Assembly: GCF_000812945.1 (NCBI RefSeq)
Contig: NZ_JSYM01000005.1
Location: 62,001-126,000, forward strand
Origin: Flavobacterium sp. AED
GTDB taxonomy: Bacteria; Bacteroidota; Bacteroidia; Flavobacteriales; Flavobacteriaceae
Direction: 5' to 3'
Length of the DNA: 64,000 nt
The notes under the pieces are model-generated. The model saw nothing but the letters and a program-made list of their open reading frames with translations. It was not told where the DNA came from and searched no databases. Position numbers and translations under genes: made by a program. This document shows, in pieces, positions 1-7,389 of this stretch (positions are counted from its first letter, which is position 1; each line of letters opens with the position of its first letter).

Positions 1-723
1 GTTTTTACCGTTTTTCTCATAACCTGAGGCTCTGTTTTTTAGAATCGTTTCATGATGATCGAATCCTGTATTATTCATTTTGAGTGGCGTAAGAATATTA
101 TCTTGTAAAAACTGCTCATAAGTTTTGCCGGAAACTTTCTCTATGATGTAACCCAATAAAAAATAACCGGAATTGCTGTACGCAAATTTTTCACCTGGGG
201 TAAATTCAAGCGGCAAGTCAGCGAATACTTTTACAAATGCTTCCGGGCTATACGGATTGATGCTTAATTCTTTTACGAAATTAGGAAACGAAGTATAATT
301 TGGAATTCCGGATGTGTGTGTCAGTAACTGATGAATAGTGATTTTATCGCCCGATGCTTTAGGATAATCAGGAAGATATGTTGCAATGGGAACATCCAAC
401 TTTAATTTTCCCTGCTCGACTAATTGGAGTATTAGCATGGAAGTAAACTGTTTGGTAACAGAGCCTAATCGGTGTTTGGTATCCGGTTGATTTGGAATAT
501 TCCATTCCAGGTTTGCCATTCCAAATCCTTTTTTATAAATGACTTTTCCTGCATCAGCGACAAGAATGGAGCCGTTAAACTGCCCGTAGTCCGAATATAG
601 ATTCATCAATTTATCGATTTGCTCTGTTTTGGTTTGCCCAAAGGAAACTGTTACTGTAATTAGCTGAATGAATAAGCCAATTAGGATTGTCTTTACTGCA
701 AAATGTTTGGAACCTTGTTTCAT
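1..723 (-). CDS. Serine hydrolase, beta-lactamase/PBP-like (C-terminus cut by window edge)
   Basis: Only the first 241 codons lie in the window; the gene runs off the left edge. Residues 1-30 form a signal peptide ending at an FGQ motif, so the protein is exported. The fold signature of class C beta-lactamase-like serine hydrolases is present: SVTK at residues 88-91 supplies the SxxK nucleophile and base, and YSN at 182-184 supplies the YxN motif. HTSGIPNY near 136-143 is also typical of this family. These proteins are usually periplasmic or surface esterases or D-amino-acid peptidases, and the substrate cannot be told from sequence. Resistance is not implied by family membership. The start ATG is at 723, followed directly by the charged n-region MKQGSKH. 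Confidence 0.88.
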   Translation of the reverse strand, partial: MKQGSKHFAVKTILIGLFIQLITVTVSFGQTKTEQIDKLMNLYSDYGQFNGSILVADAGKVIYKKGFGMANLEWNIPNQPDTKHRLGSVTKQFTSMLILQLVEQGKLKLDVPIATYLPDYPKASGDKITIHQLLTHTSGIPNYTSFPNFVKELSINPYSPEAFVKVFADLPLEFTPGEKFAYSNSGYFLLGYIIEKVSGKTYEQFLQDNILTPLKMNNTGFDHHETILKNRASGYEKNGKN

Positions 724-788
724 AATGATTGTTGATTTTTGTGATTGATGTTGTGTGCTATTTTTATTTCTCTAATAAATTTTCAGTT

Positions 789-1478
789 TTAAATTTTAAT
801 TTCTCCATTTAAATCAGTCGTAAGAACGAAACTTAAGTAATCAAAAAAGGGACGTACGGATTTGAAAATTTCGTTTACATTATAAACAAATTTCGGATCA
901 ATTACTTCTTGATCTGTAAAATTATGTCTCAAGATAAATTGTTTATGGCGAATTAAATCGATGGCTTCATGGTCTTTAGGGAAACCTTTTGGAAAAGTAG
1001 GAACCGTGTTACCTGTCAACTCCACGAAATTATCTTTAATTAGTTTTGAGCTTAAAATTTTGAGCCAATCTTTATAGTTCAGCTCAATATCCTTTCTAAT
1101 TCTTTTCAGGTCATCGGGATTGGGGGAGAAAAAACCGCAAGCTAAATAATTATTGCCGGGTTGTATATTCAAATAATAGCCACCTCTTTTTAATTTAGTA
1201 GCTCGTTGTAAACTAAATGCAAATCGAGGTTTGTAAGGAGATTTGTCTTTACTGAAACGAACATCATTATAAATACGAAAAAGGCTTTTTTTTCTAGATT
1301 CATTTTCAATAGCGTCATGGGTATTCATTAGTAGTATGAGTTGGTCTATAAAAGCAATAATATTACTTTGTGCCGAAATATAAGTATCCTTATTTTCAGC
1401 AAACCATTCTCTATTATTATTTGTTGCCAGGGTTTCCAAAAAAGTAATGCTGCTGGCTAGTATGTGTGAATCTTTCAT
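789..1478 (-). CDS. DUF2461 domain-containing protein
   Basis: The 229-residue protein matches the DUF2461 family (TIGR02453 type) along nearly its whole length. Features recognised are the N-terminal FLETLATNNNREWFAENK segment, the central RIYNDVRFSKDKSPYK segment and the later GGYYLNIQPG segment. No signal peptide or membrane segment is visible, so it is probably cytosolic. The biochemical function of this family is not established. It stands alone: 66 bases separate it from the serine hydrolase downstream, and 112 bases from the abortive-infection-type gene upstream. Length is normal for the family. Confidence 0.85.
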   Translation of the reverse strand: MKDSHILASSITFLETLATNNNREWFAENKDTYISAQSNIIAFIDQLILLMNTHDAIENESRKKSLFRIYNDVRFSKDKSPYKPRFAFSLQRATKLKRGGYYLNIQPGNNYLACGFFSPNPDDLKRIRKDIELNYKDWLKILSSKLIKDNFVELTGNTVPTFPKGFPKDHEAIDLIRHKQFILRHNFTDQEVIDPKFVYNVNEIFKSVRPFFDYLSFVLTTDLNGEIKI

Positions 1479-1510
1479 TTTTAATTTGTATTCTAGTTAT
1501 TGTCACTTGT

Positions 1511-1590
1511 GTTAGCGGGCACAGATTGTAAATCCGCTTTATCGAACTGAGTTATATCCGAGCGGTCTGGGTTTACTTGCTGGCCTTTTT
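1511..1590. repeat. Possible degenerate repeat beside the abi-type gene
   Basis: The spacer between the DUF2461 gene and the abi-type gene is richer in GC than its surroundings. It has a small inverted repeat, AGCGG at the start of the block and CCGCT some 14 bases on, followed by a string of GC-rich words. The far side of the abi-type gene (2366-2480) holds similar-looking text. It resembles remnants of REP-like repeats seen between Flavobacterium genes, but I cannot align it to a defined family. Confidence 0.25.
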
Positions 1591-2346
1591 TTATAATTTA
1601 AATTTACTATTTAAATAGTTTAATACTGTTTGGGCAGCATTTAGAACAAACATTGCTTCATCTTCTTCAAGTAATTCTTCATTTGGATGTGATAAACTTG
1701 CTTTATTTCTTATTGGATTTAATTTGTCCAAGGCAATACTGAAAGAATTTATAATGTGATCAATATCGTGTTGTCTCGGTCCAGCTTTTTGTAAAGCAGG
1801 ATGATTTATTTTAAGTTTTTTAAAAACCTGAGTTAAGGTTTCGTTTTCTTCGACTTCTATTCCGGCCTGTTTGCAAACTTCTTTTAGATAGCCATGTAAA
1901 GTTGTATGAATTCTGTCAACGCCACTAGTGGCTCCATTTGTTTCGATTAAAACTTTTGTGTCTTGAATTGCTCTTTCAACAACTTTATTTGTTATTATTA
2001 ATACATTAACTGAAACACCTTGTCCGCCTTCCAATCTTCGAATAAGTTCTTCTATTGCTAAAAAACTACGTTGCTTGGCTTGTCTTTGGTCTTCTGGAAA
2101 AAAATCTACAGGATACTTTTTCAAAACACCGCGTATTATTTTTGCTTGGGTTATAGCATCTGCGTTTTCAAGAATTGTTAAAAATTTTTGTCTTGTTGTT
2201 CCTTCGTAAGCCGTAGGAGAAATATCGAGATCGCAGAAATAAGGATAAAATTCTTCATGTGTTCTGTATGAGAAATCACCAAGATAGCCACTGCTTACGC
2301 CAATATATCCGTTTGTAATCATAAATATTTCTGGTCTTGTTAACAT
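1591..2346 (-). CDS. Abortive-infection-family protein (Abi_C-like C-terminus), putative phage defence
   Basis: The C-terminal third (about residues 185-248) resembles the Abi_C domain (PF14355 type). It has an amphipathic helix, then LNPIRNKASLSHP at 209-221 in the place of the family's RNxxGxxHG segment, then a helix rich in Ala and Asn. The N-terminal part (1-105), with a GYLGDFSYRTHEEFY segment, is a separate domain I do not recognise. No signal peptide or membrane helix is seen. Family members occur in defence islands and are thought to act in abortive infection, but no activity can be read from the sequence. The GxxHG glycine and following glycine are changed here, so the match is not perfect. 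A toxin-antitoxin operon lies 280 bases away on the other strand. A start at Met9 is also possible. Confidence 0.6.
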   Translation of the reverse strand: MLTRPEIFMITNGYIGVSSGYLGDFSYRTHEEFYPYFCDLDISPTAYEGTTRQKFLTILENADAITQAKIIRGVLKKYPVDFFPEDQRQAKQRSFLAIEELIRRLEGGQGVSVNVLIITNKVVERAIQDTKVLIETNGATSGVDRIHTTLHGYLKEVCKQAGIEVEENETLTQVFKKLKINHPALQKAGPRQHDIDHIINSFSIALDKLNPIRNKASLSHPNEELLEEDEAMFVLNAAQTVLNYLNSKFKL

Positions 2347-2555
2347 GGTTTATTCTGGTTTTTATTCGTAGGTGGCTTGCGGGTAACTTATATCTGCGCT
2401 AAAAAGTCTCGAATATCCGCCTGAAATAGGAATGCTTTACGCTACAAATAGCATTTTATCGTTCTGCTAATGTAGTTTATTTATTACGAATTAATGATGT
2501 TGAAATTCTAAAGCAATCGAATAGAAATAAATAGTTCTAAGGATTCTGATACCCA

Positions 2556-2580
2556 AGCTCCGATAGCAGTAAACTTTCTT
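2556..2580 (+). repeat. Half copy (5' part) of the dispersed hairpin repeat
   Basis: The text AGCTCCGATAGCAG followed by AAACTTTCTT matches the first 25 bases or so of the full repeat at 3767-3848 (AGCCCCGATAGCAG, then CGGCATCCTTT). The hairpin and 3' end are missing. It lies just upstream of the toxin-antitoxin promoter in the same orientation as the full copy downstream of the toxin gene. Confidence 0.5.
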
Positions 2581-2594
2581 AATTTCAAACTTAA

Positions 2595-2625
2595 AAATGT
2601 AAACAATTTTGTTTACATTTGTATT
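2595..2625 (+). promoter_or_regulatory. Promoter and palindromic operator of the toxin-antitoxin operon
   Basis: A perfect inverted repeat, AAATGTAAAC at 2595-2604 and GTTTACATTT at 2611-2620, has a 6-base spacer. Its right arm overlaps TACATTTG (2614-2621), which matches the Bacteroidota -7 element TAnnTTTG. A clear TTG -33 element is not seen. The ATG at 2626 is only five bases beyond the -7 element, so the mRNA should be leaderless or nearly so. An HTH antitoxin bound to the palindrome would block the promoter, the usual autoregulation in such modules. Binding is inferred. Confidence 0.7.
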
Positions 2626-3084
2626 ATGAAAACAATTGACATCATAAAAGGAATTCATCCCGGTAAAATTGTGGAGCGGGAATTGAAGAAAAGGAACATC
2701 AACCAAAGGCAATTTGCGCTTTCTATTGGTGAACATCCTCAAACTTTGGGTGCCATAATAAAAGGTAATAGGAGGATGAATGTTGATTTGTCTCTTAAAA
2801 TGGAGGAGAAACTAGAATTAGAAGAAGGTTTCCTGATGACACTTCAAGTTTTTTATGACATAAAGGAAGCAAAGAAAGATAGTACTTATAAACCCGATCT
2901 TTCAAGATTGAGAAAAGTTACCTTTTGGGATACTACTTTTGATAAGATAGATTGGAAACAAAATAGGGTGGCAGTCATTAAACGTGTTTTTTCTAGAGGA
3001 ACAGAAATGGAGCAGGAGGAAATTATTCGTTTTTATGGAAAAGAAGTGGTTGATAAGGTTAAATTATTAAAACACCAGTTGTAA
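2626..3084 (+). CDS. XRE-family HTH antitoxin with C-terminal DUF6922-like domain
   Basis: Residues 12-68 form an XRE/HigA-like helix-turn-helix: IHPGKIVERELKKRNINQRQ leads into the first helices, and the recognition region is PQTLGAIIKGNRR. Residues 92-138 (from LSRLRKVTFWDTTFDKIDW to the RFYG end) look like the DUF6922 domain that often pairs with nucleotidyltransferase toxins. The 152-residue protein is the first gene of a two-gene operon and the toxin gene starts six bases after its stop. It probably neutralises the toxin and represses its own promoter at the palindrome directly upstream. The start is fixed by the promoter position. No signal peptide is seen. Confidence 0.85.
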   Translation: MKTIDIIKGIHPGKIVERELKKRNINQRQFALSIGEHPQTLGAIIKGNRRMNVDLSLKMEEKLELEEGFLMTLQVFYDIKEAKKDSTYKPDLSRLRKVTFWDTTFDKIDWKQNRVAVIKRVFSRGTEMEQEEIIRFYGKEVVDKVKLLKHQL

Positions 3085-3090
3085 TATAGA

Positions 3091-3738
3091 ATGGAAAAGC
3101 TTCATTGGAATACGGTTTCGCCTTTGCTCAAAGAGATTCTTATCGATTTGATGGATGAACCATTATTTTTTCCTTTCAGATTGGTTGGAGGAACTGCTTT
3201 AAGTTTACAAATAGGTCATAGAATGTCGATTGATATTGATTTGTTTACAGCGGCTGAATATGGTTCCATTGATTTTAAGGAAATTAGAAGTTTTCTGGAG
3301 AATAAATATCCCTTTTGTCTTTCCAGGAATCTTAATAATGTTGCGTTTGGGACTTATTTTGAGATAGGATATTCTGAAAGCGAGTTAGTTAAAGTAGATT
3401 TGTATTATACGGATGATTTTATTTTCGAAGAAATTAATAAGGATTCTATTCGTATGGCTTCTGAAAATGAAATTATTGCAATGAAATTAGATGTTGTTCT
3501 GAGAGGCGGTAGAAAAAAAGATTTTTGGGATTTACATTATTATCTTGATAAAGTACCTATTGATGAAATGATTTCGTTTTATGAACAGCGTTATCCTTAT
3601 ACTGATTGTTCGACTATTAAAAGCCAATTTGTAAATTTTGAATCAGCTGATTTGGATTTTGACCCATTGTGTTTACGGGTTAAATCTTGGGAGCTTATCA
3701 AATTGGATTTTTTTGAAAGTATCAATGGGAATTCTTAA
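3091..3738 (+). CDS. AbiEii/AbiGii-type nucleotidyltransferase toxin
   Basis: The 215-residue protein carries the motifs of the AbiEii/AbiGii toxin family (PF08843). LVGGTALSLQIGHRMSIDID at 31-50 holds the GG and DxD (D48, D50) of the nucleotidyltransferase fold. D103 in KVDLYY is a good third carboxylate. MKLDVVLRGGRKKDFWDL (131-148) holds the conserved Lys/Arg and KDxxD segment. Characterised relatives transfer nucleotides, in some cases to tRNA acceptor ends, and so halt growth; the target here is unknown. All motif residues are intact, so the toxin looks active. It is translated with the upstream antitoxin (six-base gap). A full copy of the dispersed hairpin repeat begins 29 bases after its stop. 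Confidence 0.88.
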   Translation: MEKLHWNTVSPLLKEILIDLMDEPLFFPFRLVGGTALSLQIGHRMSIDIDLFTAAEYGSIDFKEIRSFLENKYPFCLSRNLNNVAFGTYFEIGYSESELVKVDLYYTDDFIFEEINKDSIRMASENEIIAMKLDVVLRGGRKKDFWDLHYYLDKVPIDEMISFYEQRYPYTDCSTIKSQFVNFESADLDFDPLCLRVKSWELIKLDFFESINGNS

Positions 3739-3766
3739 TTCCAAGAAAAGACTTTGAACCCCAAAT

Positions 3767-3848
3767 GCCCTAGCCCCGATAGCAGCGGCATCCTTTATGT
3801 TCTTTCTTTAAGAACATAAAGATAGAGCGAATAGCGGGAATTAGCTCC
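3767..3848 (+). repeat. Dispersed hairpin repeat, copy 1
   Basis: The element begins GCCCTAGCCCCGAT and ends AGCGGGAATTAGCTCC. Its core is a perfect 12-base stem (3793-3804 with 3810-3821) with a 5-base loop TCTTT. Related copies lie at 8829-8952, 45241-45324 and 59875-60016. It lies between the toxin gene and dnaK. There is no U-tract, so a terminator role is not obvious. Confidence 0.8.
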
Positions 3849-3869
3849 TGATTAGAACTTCCGCCAGAA

Positions 3870-3982
3870 TGACAAACCCTCTGAAATGTCATCTTGTCAG
3901 ATTTTTTTACGCCAATTTTAACATAAACTGACAATTTAAGAAGCTGTATTGCATTGGCACAAAGATTGACTTATCGACTTCG
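3870..3982 (+). promoter_or_regulatory. Candidate sigma-54-like promoter region of dnaK with TGTCA/TGACA motifs
   Basis: TTGGCAC (3954-3960), four bases, then ATTGAC (3965-3970) has the spacing of a -24/-12 promoter: 12 bases from the first G of GG to the G of the -12 element. The -12 element reads GA instead of the usual GC. Upstream lie four pentamers, TGACA (3870), TGTCA (3887), TGTCA (3895) and TGACA (3929). TTGTCAG (3894-3900) and CTGACAA (3928-3934) form an inverted pair that could bind an activator. No TAnnTTTG element is seen before dnaK. The transcription start would be near 3981. Confidence 0.4.
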
Positions 3983-4024
3983 AGCTATTAAAATGAGTAT
4001 ATAATAAAATTAAATATATTAAAA

Positions 4025-5908
4025 ATGGGTAAAATAATCGGAATTGATTTAGGTACAACAAACTCTTGTGTTTCTGTAATGGAAGGTAATGAAGCAGTAG
4101 TTATCCCTAATGCTGAAGGAAAAAGAACAACGCCATCTATCATTGCATTTGTAGAAGGTGGAGAAATTAAAGTAGGAGATCCTGCTAAGAGACAAGCGGT
4201 AACTAATCCAACTAAGACTATTGCTTCTATCAAACGTTTTATGGGTCATTCTTTTTCAGAAGTTTCTGCTGAAGCAAAAAGAGTTTCTTATTCAGTAGTA
4301 AAAGGGGACAACAATACACCACGTGTTGATATTGATGGTCGTTTATACTCTGCACAAGAATTGTCAGCAATGACTCTTCAAAAAATGAAAAAAACTGCTG
4401 AAGACTATTTAGGTCAAACAGTTACTGAAGCAGTTATTACTGTTCCTGCTTACTTTAATGATGCACAACGTCAAGCTACGAAAGAAGCGGGTGAAATTGC
4501 AGGTCTTAAAGTTATGCGTATTATCAACGAACCTACTGCTGCAGCTTTGGCATACGGTCTTGATAAAAAAGGTAAAGATCAAAAAATTGCTGTTTACGAT
4601 TTAGGTGGAGGTACATTTGATATTTCTGTTCTTGAATTAGGAGACGGAGTTTTTGAAGTATTGTCTACAAACGGAGATACTCACTTAGGTGGGGATGATT
4701 TTGACCACGAAATTATTGACTGGTTAGCTGCTGAATTTTTAACTGAAGAAGGTATTGATTTACGTTTAGATCCAATGTCTTTGCAACGTTTGAAAGAAGC
4801 TGCTGAGAAAGCAAAAATTGAATTGTCTTCTTCTACTGAAACTGAAATCAACTTACCTTACGTAACTGCTACAGCTTCAGGACCAAAACACTTAGTTAAA
4901 AAATTAACTAGAGCTCAATTTGAAAAATTAACTGACGCTTTAGTAAAACGTTCTATGGCACCAGTTGCTAAAGCGTTGAAAGATGCAGGTTTATCTGTTT
5001 CTGATATTGACGAAGTTATTCTTGTAGGAGGTTCTACTCGTATGCCAAGAATTGCTGAAGAAGTTGAAAAATTCTTTGGAAAAAAAGCGTCTAAAGGAGT
5101 TAACCCTGATGAGGTTGTTGCTATTGGAGCAGCTATTCAAGGTGGAGTTCTTTCTGGAGATGTAAAAGATGTATTGTTACTTGACGTTACTCCTTTATCT
5201 TTAGGTATCGAAACTATGGGTGGTGTTATGACAACTCTTATTGAGTCTAATACAACTATTCCAACTAAAAAATCTCAAGTTTTCTCTACAGCTGCAGATT
5301 CTCAACCAACAGTTGAAATCCACGTTTTACAAGGAGCTAGAGCAATGGCTGCTGATAACAAAACTATCGGTCGTTTCCATTTAGATGGTATTCCACCAGC
5401 ACCAAGAGGTGTTCCACAAATTGAAGTAACTTTTGATATTGATGCTAATGGTATCATCAAAGTTTCTGCAACTGACAAAGGAACTGGTAAATCTCATGAT
5501 ATTCGTATCGAAGCTTCTTCTGGATTAACTGCTGAAGAAATCGAAAGAATGAAAAAAGATGCAGAAGCTAATGCTGATGCTGACAAAATTGCAAGAGAAA
5601 GAGCTGAAAAATTGAACGAAGCAGATGGAATGATTTTCCAAACTGAAACTCAATTGAAAGAATTAGGTTCTAAATTATCTGATGAAAACAAAGTTGCTGT
5701 AGAATATGCATTAACTGAATTGAGAATGGCACACCAATCTCAAGACATTCCTGCAATTCAAACTGCTCTTGACAACATCAACGCTGCTTGGAAAAAAGCA
5801 ACTGAAGCGATGTATGCTCAAGGTGAACAAGGTCAAGGTGAAGCACAACCACAAGGTGAGCCTCAAGGAGACAATGTTGAAGACGTTGAATTCGAAGAAG
5901 TAAAATAA
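4025..5908 (+). CDS. dnaK: Molecular chaperone DnaK (Hsp70)
   Basis: The 627-residue protein is a full-length Hsp70. The ATPase domain starts with [12 protein letters not shown] (residues 4-15) and contains [18 protein letters not shown] near 190-207, and [16 protein letters not shown]. The substrate-binding domain has [20 protein letters not shown] at about 388-407. The helical lid is followed by a Gly/Gln-rich linker and the conserved EVxxEE-type tail [10 protein letters not shown]. DnaK binds exposed hydrophobic segments of unfolded proteins in an ATP cycle with DnaJ and GrpE, neither of which is encoded nearby. Transcription probably starts from the sigma-54-like region upstream, which fits stress control but is not proven. 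Two hairpins and a strong terminator follow the stop. Confidence 0.98.
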   Translation: MGKIIGIDLGTTNSCVSVMEGNEAVVIPNAEGKRTTPSIIAFVEGGEIKVGDPAKRQAVTNPTKTIASIKRFMGHSFSEVSAEAKRVSYSVVKGDNNTPRVDIDGRLYSAQELSAMTLQKMKKTAEDYLGQTVTEAVITVPAYFNDAQRQATKEAGEIAGLKVMRIINEPTAAALAYGLDKKGKDQKIAVYDLGGGTFDISVLELGDGVFEVLSTNGDTHLGGDDFDHEIIDWLAAEFLTEEGIDLRLDPMSLQRLKEAAEKAKIELSSSTETEINLPYVTATASGPKHLVKKLTRAQFEKLTDALVKRSMAPVAKALKDAGLSVSDIDEVILVGGSTRMPRIAEEVEKFFGKKASKGVNPDEVVAIGAAIQGGVLSGDVKDVLLLDVTPLSLGIETMGGVMTTLIESNTTIPTKKSQVFSTAADSQPTVEIHVLQGARAMAADNKTIGRFHLDGIPPAPRGVPQIEVTFDIDANGIIKVSATDKGTGKSHDIRIEASSGLTAEEIERMKKDAEANADADKIARERAEKLNEADGMIFQTETQLKELGSKLSDENKVAVEYALTELRMAHQSQDIPAIQTALDNINAAWKKATEAMYAQGEQGQGEAQPQGEPQGDNVEDVEFEEVK

Positions 5909-5920
5909 TAATTCCCGTAG

Positions 5921-5945
5921 AGACGGACTTCTGTCCGTCTTTATT
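5921..5945 (+). repeat. GTAGAGACG-type palindrome directly after dnaK
   Basis: AGACGGAC (5921-5928) and GTCCGTCT (5933-5940) form an 8-base perfect stem with a TTCT loop, followed by TTATT. With the preceding GT it reads GTAGAGACGGAC, the same opening word as the larger palindrome at 6043-6096 (GTAGAGATGCA). It could fold in the dnaK 3' UTR and may be a weak terminator. Confidence 0.55.
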
Positions 5946-5953
5946 GTTGATTT

Positions 5954-5988
5954 AAAAAACCGTTCGCCTTTGGTGAACGGTTTTTTTT
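5954..5988 (+). terminator. Intrinsic terminator of dnaK
   Basis: A 12-base stem (5954-5965 with 5975-5986, AAAAAACCGTTC and its complement) is closed by a short loop and runs into eight T residues. It is A-rich on the 5' side and would work in either direction. It lies 45 bases after the dnaK stop. Confidence 0.88.
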
Positions 5989-6000
5989 ATGATTTTTTTT

Positions 6001-6037
6001 AACCCCAACTGTTTTTTTTAATGGTTGGGGTTTGTTT
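6001..6037 (+). other. Third hairpin behind dnaK
   Basis: AACCCCAAC (6001-6009) pairs perfectly with GTTGGGGTT (6024-6032) over a T-rich 14-base loop, followed by TGTTTTT. It could be a back-up terminator. Confidence 0.55.
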
Positions 6038-6042
6038 TTATG

Positions 6043-6096
6043 CAAATTCACAATAGTAGAGATGCATTGCAGTGCGTCTCTACTATTGTGAATTTG
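6043..6096 (+). repeat. Long near-perfect palindrome (GTAGAGACG type)
   Basis: Arms at 6043-6066 and 6073-6096 are complementary over 24 bases with a 6-base loop TTGCAG. The only non-Watson-Crick pair is T6063 opposite G6076, which is a G-U pair in plus-strand RNA. There is no T-tract. It resembles short palindromic intergenic repeats found in many bacterial genomes. Confidence 0.75.
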
Positions 6097-6186
6097 TTAG
6101 GTTATGAAACATTATAATTCAATTAACACCTAAGAATTTATGTCTCCATAGTAAATGATTATTTTTGTTTAAATAGAAAATTTATA

Positions 6187-7188
6187 ATGTCAAAAAATAT
6201 TCCAGTCTCCCTATTAGAATTAGCAATAATTATCCAAGATAGCAATGCAAGCGAAACTTTACAAAAAACAGCTGCACTTGCACAACTTGCCGACAGTTTA
6301 GGCTACAACCGATTTTGGTTAGCAGAACATCATAATATGGCACACGTCGCCAGTACAGCAACGGTGGTGCTGATTGGTTATATTGCCAGTCAAACTCAAA
6401 ATATTCGTGTAGGTTCCGGCGGAATCATGCTGCCTAATCATGCCCCGCTAATTATTGCGGAACAATTTGGAACTTTAGAAACACTGTATCCGAATCGGAT
6501 TGATTTAGGGTTAGGAAGAGCACCGGGAACTGACTCGTTAACCGCGCAAGCCATTCGAAAAGATTTCTTTGAACAATCGCAACGCTTTCCGCAAAATGTG
6601 GCTGCGCTTCAGGAATTTTTCTCTGAAGATAATGCTACTGCAAATGTGCGCGCTTTTCCTGCCGAAGGGACTAAAGTTCCCATTTGGATTTTAGGTTCCA
6701 GTATGGATAGTGCTGCTTTGGCTGCTGCCAAAGGATTACCGTATGCTTTTGCCGGACATTTTGCTCCCAAACAAATGCATCAGGCGTTTGAATTTTATAG
6801 AGATAATTTTCAACCTTCGGAATATTTAGACCAACCAAAAACAATGGCGTGTGTCAATGCAATTGCTGCCGATACAGATGAAGAAGCCCAGATTTTGTCA
6901 ACCAGTTTGACCCAGATGTTTCTGAATTTGATTCGAAATGATAGAAAACCATTGCAACCACCTGTAGATTCTATGGATGGAATTATGAGTGAAGAAGAGC
7001 ATTTTCATGTAAACCAAATGACTTCTTGTTCATTTGTAGGTAGCAAAGAAAAATTAGCTGTTGAATTACAGCAGTTTATTGATTATACCCGTATTGATGA
7101 ATTAATGATTACCAGTCCGATTTTCAATCATCAGGATAAATTGAAAAGCATTCGAATAATGAAAGAAGTAATGGATTCTATGAATTAA
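6187..7188 (+). CDS. LLM-class flavin-dependent oxidoreductase (luciferase-like)
   Basis: The 333-residue protein belongs to the bacterial luciferase-like superfamily, in the group related to YhbW/YvbT. Seen motifs are LADSLGYNRFWLAEHHNM near residues 36-53, VGSGGIMLPNHAPL near 76-89 and RIDLGLGRAPGTD near 107-119. Such proteins are F420- or FMN-dependent monooxygenases; the group with EHHNM and GxGRAPGTD normally uses FMN. The substrate cannot be predicted. No signal peptide is present, so it is cytosolic. It is transcribed alone, between the hairpin cluster behind dnaK and a convergent fumC, with a shared terminator downstream. Confidence 0.9.
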   Translation: MSKNIPVSLLELAIIIQDSNASETLQKTAALAQLADSLGYNRFWLAEHHNMAHVASTATVVLIGYIASQTQNIRVGSGGIMLPNHAPLIIAEQFGTLETLYPNRIDLGLGRAPGTDSLTAQAIRKDFFEQSQRFPQNVAALQEFFSEDNATANVRAFPAEGTKVPIWILGSSMDSAALAAAKGLPYAFAGHFAPKQMHQAFEFYRDNFQPSEYLDQPKTMACVNAIAADTDEEAQILSTSLTQMFLNLIRNDRKPLQPPVDSMDGIMSEEEHFHVNQMTSCSFVGSKEKLAVELQQFIDYTRIDELMITSPIFNHQDKLKSIRIMKEVMDSMN

Positions 7189-7218
7189 ACATGAAATTTA
7201 TTGTAATGCTTTTTAAAA

Positions 7219-7287
7219 CTTAAATGAACTTATATTCCTTATATGTTGAGGAATTTAAACCATATAAGGAGTGTAAGTTCATTTAAG
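7219..7287. repeat. Long inverted repeat between the monooxygenase gene and fumC
   Basis: Arms at 7219-7245 and 7261-7287 pair over 27 positions around a 15-base loop. Two of the positions (in TATATTCC opposite GGAGTGTA) are G-U pairs in plus-strand RNA rather than Watson-Crick. It starts 31 bases after the oxidoreductase stop. No T-tract follows, so it is more likely a mobile-element remnant or mRNA-end stabiliser than a terminator. Confidence 0.7.
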
Positions 7288-7336
7288 GAAGTCTCAATTA
7301 TTGAATTTTGCTATTGAAAAATAAATTTAAAATAAG

Positions 7337-7367
7337 AAAACCTGCAACGTTACATTGCAGGTTTTAC
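7337..7367. terminator. Bidirectional terminator between convergent genes
   Basis: AAAACCTGCAA (7337-7347) pairs with TTGCAGGTTTT (7355-7365) over a 7-base loop. A-rich and T-rich flanks serve both the plus-strand oxidoreductase and the minus-strand fumC, whose stop is at 7390. Confidence 0.85.
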
Positions 7368-7389
7368 TTTATAAATCAAAATTTATTAA

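Noticed and set aside
2491..2742. 83-residue minus-strand reading frame overlapping the antitoxin promoter
   Set aside because: It runs through the palindromic operator and the start of the antitoxin gene on the opposite strand, has low-complexity aromatic-rich text and resembles no family.
3988..4249. Two minus-strand reading frames inside the start of dnaK
   Set aside because: They are opposite-strand shadows of a highly conserved gene, with no promoter or sensible protein text.
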